Positions 46,323 through 50,100 of a stretch of DNA of 50,100 bases are shown piece by piece. A program made the position numbers and the translations under genes. The DNA is taken from the IMG/VR virus record IMGVR_UViG_3300036832_001188, positions 1 through 50,100 of that record. The stretch is one strand, 5' to 3'. Source of the DNA: a virus. The notes under the pieces were generated by a model. It searched no databases. It had not been told where the DNA came from and worked only from the letters and a program-made list of their open reading frames with translations. Every line of letters begins with the position of its first letter. The first letter of the stretch is position 1.

Positions 46323-47107
46323 AGCCCCCCCTGTCCGGTCTTGAGAGCGCCAAGGCTTTCATCGCCTAACTGCTCGCCACCGAAGTCAGCCTCGTTGAGT
46401 CCCGGCGAGCCGAGCAGGTCAATGGCGTTTATCTGCTGAATGAGCAAGTCGGTGTCGAACGTCGCGGTGAATGCAACGCCATCGATCACTGGGCCGATGG
46501 CATCGCCGATTGCCCGCTGGAGTGTCGGGTCGTAGGTCTGAATGAGATTACTCATTACGGTTCCAACTACATAGCCGCCACCGAACCAGATCACCCCCTC
46601 CGGAATCAACGTGCGGACCAGCAACCCGAGGCCCTGCGCGGCATCACCCGTTGCAGCAGTACATTCCGCCCAGGCCTGCATGAGAGTGGTCTGTGGAGGC
46701 CAGCCTCCAATGGTGGGTACGATCTTCTGGATGCGCTTGCGTCCGCCCGGGATCGAGGTCGCATAGATCGACTGGTTGTACATCAGGTTTACCGTTGTCA
46801 GCCGATTGATAGCGGCATGCGAGGCGACACCCAAGAGATTTCCAAACAGGATATAGCAGGAATACCCGCCGGGACTCTTCTGGAAGACCACACAGAATTC
46901 GTAAAACTGAAAACTGCTCATCGACCAGAAATATTTATATAGCTCTGCGGAGCCGCCATGGGTACGCTTAGCAACCAAGTAACGCATCATCGTGGGAACG
47001 AAGTTTTGATTGATCTGTGCCGCGGTTGCGCCGACGACCGGCGAGGCTTCTACACGCCCGATAACTGCCGCCAGAGCGACAAGACCAAAAGCCCAGTACC
47101 GAGCCAC
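46319..47107 (-). CDS. Putative exported protein (262 aa), start uncertain
   Basis: Preferred start GTG at 47105-47107 because it gives a signal-peptide-like N-terminus (ARYWAFGLVALAAVIGRVEA, then SPVVGA), nested in the 67-aa gene. A longer reading from ATG 47257, with GGAGAGGAAG upstream, would add about 50 residues. The body has FYEFCVVFQKSPGGYSCYIL and LIPEGVIWFGGGYVVGTV hydrophobic segments and a disordered Gly/Glu C-terminus. No family recognised. If exported it may act on the cell envelope, next to the PEP-CTERM-like protein. Confidence 0.5.
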   Translation of the reverse strand: MARYWAFGLVALAAVIGRVEASPVVGATAAQINQNFVPTMMRYLVAKRTHGGSAELYKYFWSMSSFQFYEFCVVFQKSPGGYSCYILFGNLLGVASHAAINRLTTVNLMYNQSIYATSIPGGRKRIQKIVPTIGGWPPQTTLMQAWAECTAATGDAAQGLGLLVRTLIPEGVIWFGGGYVVGTVMSNLIQTYDPTLQRAIGDAIGPVIDGVAFTATFDTDLLIQQINAIDLLGSPGLNEADFGGEQLGDESLGALKTGQGGL

Positions 47108-47253
47108 CAGCAGGCTTTTCGCCAGCCGCTTCGACTGTGGAGATGCTTCACCGCTTCGGTGATCGGCATCCGGTAATAGCGCCAGTTGTGCGGGTCGAAG
47201 CTTAGCGTTAACAAAACGCCGGATAGCATTGTGAGAACTTGGGTTGTGTTCAT
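47050..47253 (-). CDS. Small two-TM protein (67 aa)
   Basis: ATG at 47251-47253 forms an ATGA overlap with the 35-aa gene, supporting this start. Hydrophobic ends (LTMLSGVLLTLSF; ACWWLGTGLLVLSLW) flank a polar centre with DPHNWRYYRMPITEAV. Overlaps the start region of the exported-protein gene in another frame. Function unknown. Confidence 0.55.
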   Translation of the reverse strand: MNTTQVLTMLSGVLLTLSFDPHNWRYYRMPITEAVKHLHSRSGWRKACWWLGTGLLVLSLWRQLSGV

Positions 47254-47357
47254 TCATCTTCCTCTCCGTAGTTGTCTGATTCGAAGGTGTCGTTGAATCC
47301 GAACGACGATGTTTCATCGTCGTCGGCATCGGCGTCCTCGCCGATCCAGTCGATCAT
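47250..47357 (-). CDS. Acidic microprotein (35 aa)
   Basis: ATG at 47355-47357 and stop both in ATGA overlaps with neighbours, the main support. Extremely acidic (IGEDADADDDETSSF, ESDNYGEEDE), which could mimic DNA or bind a basic host protein. No family recognised; a longer in-frame reading to 47597 is Arg/Pro-rich and looks like antisense of the neighbouring gene. Confidence 0.5.
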   Translation of the reverse strand: MIDWIGEDADADDDETSSFGFNDTFESDNYGEEDE

Positions 47358-47668
47358 TCGCTCGACTGCAGCCAGTGAATGGCTTCTTCGTGCATTTCGA
47401 GGGCCTCGGCCCAAGTGCTGCAGCGGGTCTGGTAGTCGAGGGCGGTGCTGCCCGGCCCGAAAATCATTGTCTCGAATAGAATTGGGGGGCCATCGAACCA
47501 CTGATGGTCTATTCCTAGGAAGACGGTGGAGACTAGGTGGTCGCCAACTAGGGATTTGGCGACGTGACGATCGGCGGACTCGAACCACTGGCCCCACTCC
47601 ACAATATCGTCCGTTGGAATGGCGATATGGTCCTTGAGGATGTACCTGCCTGCCATATTCGATTTCAT
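47354..47668 (-). CDS. Conserved phage protein (104 aa)
   Basis: Start overlaps the previous stop (TAATG). Contains the motif set DDIVEWGQWFE, STVFLGIDHQWFDGPPILFETMIFG and STWAEALEMHEEAI, recurrent in many tailed-phage genomes as an uncharacterised family. Compact alpha/beta; no catalytic motif known. Recognised as a family, not as a function. Confidence 0.75.
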   Translation of the reverse strand: MKSNMAGRYILKDHIAIPTDDIVEWGQWFESADRHVAKSLVGDHLVSTVFLGIDHQWFDGPPILFETMIFGPGSTALDYQTRCSTWAEALEMHEEAIHWLQSSE

Positions 47669-47856
47669 TAGCGGCCCCGCAGGATAGTTTGGATGCTGGA
47701 CAGCAGGGTTGTGTGCTGGTGAAGCACCTGGACAGTTTCCTCGAGCGCCACGGCGATTTGATGGGTGTTCTTGATACCAGCTTCCATGGCGGTGGCGAGC
47801 CGGATTAGGTTGGATTCGAGATCCTCGAGCTTGGTGGCGAATGCGAGGTATTCCAT
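47668..47856 (-). CDS. Small coiled-coil protein (62 aa)
   Basis: ATG at 47854-47856 after GGAGGGCCGC. Helical throughout (FATKLEDLESNLIRLATAME; LEETVQVLHQHTTLLSSI), probably a dimeric or trimeric coiled coil. No family recognised. Overlaps neighbours by TAATG on both sides. Confidence 0.6.
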   Translation of the reverse strand: MEYLAFATKLEDLESNLIRLATAMEAGIKNTHQIAVALEETVQVLHQHTTLLSSIQTILRGR

Positions 47857-48056
47857 TAGCGGCCCTCCGTTAGTGCGGACCATTCTTCGTCGCTGGTGCC
47901 GCTGATGAGGAACTCTCTGTCGGCCGCCGACAGGTGTGGCATGACGTTCTGGATTAGCTCGCCCTGTTGCCAGCGGGCTAGCTGTTCGGGGGTGCAGTCG
48001 ATGTCGCGGGTGCGTGTGATGCCGGTGAGGGCGGATTTGCGGGTTACTCGAATCAT
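47856..48056 (-). CDS. Conserved small phage protein (66 aa)
   Basis: ATG directly after CGGAGGCTCAACC. Begins IRVTRKSALTG and continues CTPEQLARWQQGELIQNVMPHL, SAADREFLISGTSDEEW: a recurrent small phage and plasmid family (PEQLARWQ...REFIxTGxxxxEW) of unknown function. Cytoplasmic. Confidence 0.7.
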   Translation of the reverse strand: MIRVTRKSALTGITRTRDIDCTPEQLARWQQGELIQNVMPHLSAADREFLISGTSDEEWSALTEGR

Positions 48057-48265
48057 GGTTGAGCCTCCGAGTATTTGGCGATGGCGGCGCGTGCGCGCGC
48101 ATTGGCGAGGGAGCCATAGTCTTTGTACTCGGCGATCTCGCGCAGCGCGGTCAACAGTTCGGCGTTGGCGGACTCGAGACCCTCGATGTAGTCGAGGGCC
48201 TCGTTAGCGAGTCTGCGGAGCATGATAACGTCGAGGGCGGCGAGGCCCCTATCTTTAGAGGTCAT
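48053..48265 (-). CDS. Small helical protein (70 aa)
   Basis: ATG overlapping the 3' end of the zinc-finger gene; CGGAG lies about 10 bases upstream. Helical (VIMLRRLANEALDYIEGLES; LLTALREIAEY). Carries the CGGAGGCTC site of the next gene in its last codons. Unknown function. Confidence 0.55.
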   Translation of the reverse strand: MTSKDRGLAALDVIMLRRLANEALDYIEGLESANAELLTALREIAEYKDYGSLANARARAAIAKYSEAQP

Positions 48266-48449
48266 CGTTGGTGTGCTCCGCTACCTTTGTGACTAGTCCG
48301 TGAAGGGCGAGGCGCGCTGGCAGCACTACATTCCAGTTACAGTCGTTGCAGCAGCGGCCGTCATTGACGGGCTGCGCGTTATTGCCCCATTCGATGAAGG
48401 GTAGGAAACAGATCGAGCAGATTTTGGGTTGGTCTAGTTGGGTGGTCAT
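48255..48449 (-). CDS. Conserved phage zinc-finger protein (64 aa)
   Basis: ATG 6 bases after AAGGA, ATGA overlap with the HTH gene. CSICF, NNAQPVNDGRCCNDCN and VVLPARL match a small phage zinc-binding family seen in many genomes (CxxC...NNAxPxxxGRCCxxCN). The role is unknown; it may bind nucleic acid or a host protein. Confidence 0.75.
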   Translation of the reverse strand: MTTQLDQPKICSICFLPFIEWGNNAQPVNDGRCCNDCNWNVVLPARLALHGLVTKVAEHTNDDL

Positions 48450-48928
48450 TTGGTGTCCTTGGCCTCGGTGGGCGTGAGTTTGCCGGCTCGCCAGCGACGG
48501 ATCATTGAGCCGCTGATTCGGAATTTGTCGGCGGTGGCTCTGTGGCCGTGCTCTTTGTAGTAGGAGAGGATCTCCTGTTTCATGGCGGGGGTGAACTTGC
48601 GGCGCGTGGTTTTGCGGGTCTGGGAGCCGGTTTCGATTCGACGGGCGTATTCGGCGGCGTAGTTGCGCTTGCTGTTGTCGTAGACGCGCTTGCTGTCAGC
48701 GTAAGAGCGGCGGCGGGCCGCTTTAAACTTGCCGCGGTTGGCGCGGTACCACTCGCGCGCCCAGCGGCGCTTGCGCTCGAGAGCCGATTCGCCGCTAGCT
48801 GGCGCGGTGCCGTTGGCGCGGCCTTGCGCGCCGCTGGTGATTAGGCGGACTGCCTCCAGGTAGAGGGTCTGCTGCAGGCCCTCGCCTAGCTTGGGAATGA
48901 TTTCGTTCCAGTCGATCTGTGATTTCAT
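48446..48928 (-). CDS. HTH protein, transposase-like (160 aa)
   Basis: ATG 5 bases after AGGAGGCTC. Basic central helices (ERKRRWAREWYRANRGKFK) then a C-terminal helix-turn-helix (FTPAMKQEILSYYKEHGHRA; DKFRISGSMIRRW), like the DNA-binding part of IS3-family OrfA or Trp-repressor-like proteins. No integrase core. It may regulate the leftward block. Confidence 0.7.
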   Translation of the reverse strand: MKSQIDWNEIIPKLGEGLQQTLYLEAVRLITSGAQGRANGTAPASGESALERKRRWAREWYRANRGKFKAARRRSYADSKRVYDNSKRNYAAEYARRIETGSQTRKTTRRKFTPAMKQEILSYYKEHGHRATADKFRISGSMIRRWRAGKLTPTEAKDTK

Positions 48929-48937
48929 TTGAGCCTC

Positions 48938-49096
48938 CTAGACTCGCCATCCTTTTCGGCAGCGAAGATGCGATTTAAGATTATCTACAGTGTAATGGCG
49001 ACGTGTTGGATAGTAGCTGTAGTGGTAGCGGCCGGACCGCCAGCGGACATATTCTGCCCAAGCTGTGTTTAGGAAATCCCGCTTCCAATCCTGCAT
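48938..49096 (-). CDS. Small basic protein (52 aa)
   Basis: ATG directly after ACGGAGGCTCACACC, the signature leader. Aromatic, basic peptide (DFLNTAWAEYVRWRSGRYHY; PTRRHYTVDNLKSHLRCRKG). The AGGAGGCTC site of the next gene follows its stop within a few bases. Possibly RNA- or DNA-binding. No family recognised. Confidence 0.55.
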   Translation of the reverse strand: MQDWKRDFLNTAWAEYVRWRSGRYHYSYYPTRRHYTVDNLKSHLRCRKGWRV

Positions 49097-49110
49097 GGTG
49101 TGAGCCTCCG

Positions 49111-49125
49111 TAACGCTCCGCGTTA
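49111..49125 (-). other. Hairpin overlapping a stop codon
   Basis: Perfect 6-bp stem TAACGC/GCGTTA with loop TCC, overlapping the TAA stop (49123-49125) of the 151-aa gene and adjacent to the CGGAGGCTC leader of the 52-aa gene. Confidence 0.5.
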
Positions 49126-49578
49126 GCTAGCGTGCTTAGTGAGAGAGCGGACGCCCTCAGTGTAGTGTTTGCGATTCTTCTTATATTGGTTGGTTTTGCG
49201 GCCCGGCTTCTTGGGAATTCGGGTCGTGCGGCCGAGTAGATTACCCGCATGTACCTTGTCGAGTTGGTATTTGCCGGGAGAGAAGCTGTGGGAGCGGTCG
49301 AACACGATGAGTTCCTTTTCGACGTGATCGGGGACTTGGTAGCGGTAGGCGGTGCGGCCTCTAATCAAATAGGCTCGCGATAGCGAGACGATTGCGCCGT
49401 CCCAGCGGCGCTCGGCGGCTTTGGCGATCGCACAGAGGTTAGCGGCTTTGCCGACGCCTGAGTCGCAGTCACGCTGCGTGACTGTGATGATCGTGCCGCG
49501 CTTGGCGTCCTCGACTTTGTTGACATCGGGATAGTACCTGCGCACGAAGCGAAGTGCTCCCGTTCCTACGTTACTCAT
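49123..49578 (-). CDS. Hypothetical phage protein (151 aa)
   Basis: ATG at 49576-49578, with AGGAA about 10 bases upstream. Central block GTIITVTQRDCDSGVGKAANLCAIA then LSRAYLIRGRTAYRYQVPDHVEKELIVFDR; the C-terminus is strongly basic (RKTNQYKKNRKHY). The DCDxGxxxxxxxCAIAKA pattern recurs in phage genomes as an uncharacterised family. Basic tail suggests nucleic-acid binding. Unknown function. Confidence 0.65.
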   Translation of the reverse strand: MSNVGTGALRFVRRYYPDVNKVEDAKRGTIITVTQRDCDSGVGKAANLCAIAKAAERRWDGAIVSLSRAYLIRGRTAYRYQVPDHVEKELIVFDRSHSFSPGKYQLDKVHAGNLLGRTTRIPKKPGRKTNQYKKNRKHYTEGVRSLTKHAS

Positions 49579-49604
49579 ACGATTGGTTCCTGTGTGACTT
49601 GGGG

Positions 49605-49700
49605 GAATTTCGGATTAGTGGGAATTTCGGTATAGCGGAATTTCCAAATAGCGGGAATTTCGATATAGCGGAATTTTGGTATAGCGGACCTGGACAATAG
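49605..49700. repeat. Iteron-like tandem repeat inside coding sequence
   Basis: Five to six tandem units of about 16 bases (GGAATTTCGRTATAGC-like) spaced 15-17 bases. They encode the C-terminal peptide repeat (IPLYRNS, twice) of the zinc-ribbon gene. Related GAATTTCC units lie at 4371-4470. Confidence 0.7.
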
Positions 49701-49809
49701 CGGGCGCTGGCCGCAGCGCCGCGCAGCGCGGACAGAGGCCGCCGGTGCCGTAGACTAGCGGGATGCGGGCGCCGCAGCGGGCGCACTGATGGTAGCGTTG
49801 CTGGGTCAC
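49615..49809 (-). CDS. Zinc-ribbon protein with repeat tail (64 aa)
   Basis: GTG start overlapping the previous stop (GTGA). Two CxxC knuckles (Cys9/Cys12 and Cys26/Cys29; CARCG and CPRCA) form a zinc ribbon. The C-terminal third is a repeat-derived peptide (IPLYRNSRYLEIPLYRNS), translated from iteron-like DNA. The ribbon may bind nucleic acid; the tail may exist only because of the DNA repeats. Confidence 0.65.
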   Translation of the reverse strand: MTQQRYHQCARCGARIPLVYGTGGLCPRCAALRPAPAIVQVRYTKIPLYRNSRYLEIPLYRNSH

Positions 49810-49985
49810 TCAGCGGATCTGTCTGGGTAATGGTGAATGCAAACGAACTGGTTGTCGTTGGAATAACCTAGTAGGTGGCCACCGGTGGCGTAACAGTAAC
49901 CGTCCGGTGCCACGTAACGGTAGACGAGCGGCACGAGCGCCGCGAACGATAGACCGATTACTATTCCGATGAGCATATGTTTCAT
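49806..49985 (-). CDS. Small membrane protein (59 aa)
   Basis: ATG at 49983-49985, directly after CGGAGGCTCACC. An N-terminal membrane helix (LIGIVIGLSFAALVPLVYRY) is followed by a short Cys/His/Tyr-rich domain (CYATGGHLLGYSNDNQFVCIHH), probably outside the membrane. The leader lies in the terminal repeat, so this gene spans the genome junction. Function unknown. Confidence 0.65.
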   Translation of the reverse strand: MKHMLIGIVIGLSFAALVPLVYRYVAPDGYCYATGGHLLGYSNDNQFVCIHHYPDRSAE

Positions 49986-50100
49986 GGTGAGCCTCCGAGC
50001 TGCCGCTTCGGCAGCTAGTAACCTTCCACTACGACTGTCGCGATGCGACGGCCGCTGCTGTCGAGCAGGCGAAATTCGGCCCAATCGCTGCCGCCGTCGG
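49974..50100. repeat. Terminal direct repeat, right copy
   Basis: Identical to bases 1-127. It carries the start of the 59-aa membrane protein gene and a duplicate 3' part of the gene annotated at 42-263. Confidence 0.95.
50015..50100 (-). CDS. Partial duplicate of the 42-263 gene
   Basis: Exact copy of the 3' end of the 73-aa gene, created by the terminal repeat. It is the same gene cut by linearisation, not a second gene. Confidence 0.8.
   Translation of the reverse strand, partial: DGGSDWAEFRLLDSSGRRIATVVVEGY

Noticed and set aside
1-50100. CRISPR array, tRNA genes, integrase, reverse transcriptase
   Set aside because: No regularly spaced repeat-spacer pattern, no cloverleaf recognised, and no protein with tyrosine/serine recombinase or RT motifs.

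Overview
The window is one complete tailed-phage genome (Caudoviricetes) in linearised form. Bases 1-127 recur exactly as 49974-50100, so the unique sequence is a 49,973-bp circle or circularly permuted molecule and the cut point is arbitrary. The portal, P22-gp4-like and P22-gp10-like connectors, and the absence of any tape measure, sheath or tube gene point to a podovirus. I see no integrase, repressor, RNA polymerase, tRNA or reverse transcriptase, so it is probably a lytic phage using host RNA polymerase. The host is inferred to be Gram-negative, from an M15-type lysin, a lipoprotein candidate and a protein with a PEP-CTERM-like tail. Genus cannot be named from sequence alone.

Layout on the circle. 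(1) A leftward block of mostly small genes runs from about 50.0 kb down to 44.3 kb and, through the junction, from 5.5 kb down to 0. It holds zinc-ribbon proteins, tiny membrane proteins, HTH proteins, an AAA+ ATPase and a PEP-CTERM-like protein. Genes overlap by ATGA or GTGA, and many starts carry a near-identical CGGAGGCTC leader, often preceded by a perfect hairpin that overlaps the previous stop codon. (2) A divergent control region lies at 5.49-5.73 kb. A 550-base gene-poor stretch at 4.10-4.65 kb holds an inverted repeat around an AT-rich core and is a candidate origin. (3) A rightward late block (5.7-37.2 kb) encodes a small-terminase-like protein, virion proteins, a 1,339-codon tailspike, three tandem paralogues, TerL, portal, a GroES-like co-chaperonin, scaffold, head proteins, the P22-like neck, ejection-type proteins, a second spike and the lysis genes. 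Two HNH endonucleases sit inside it. (4) A leftward replication block (43.9-37.3 kb) encodes a Cas4/RecB-like nuclease, a RecA/Sak4-like ATPase, an SSB-like protein, a UDG-DNA polymerase fusion and a DUF3987-type ATPase.

The most unusual content is three enzyme-like genes inside the late operon: a PAPS-sulfotransferase-like protein, an Asp/Asn beta-hydroxylase-like dioxygenase, and a PurD-like ATP-grasp ligase. They flank the ejection-protein genes and could modify a virion protein or an injected product. Other notable points are the hairpin-stop-SD modules restricted mainly to one strand, and a phage protein ending in an exosortase-type sorting signal.
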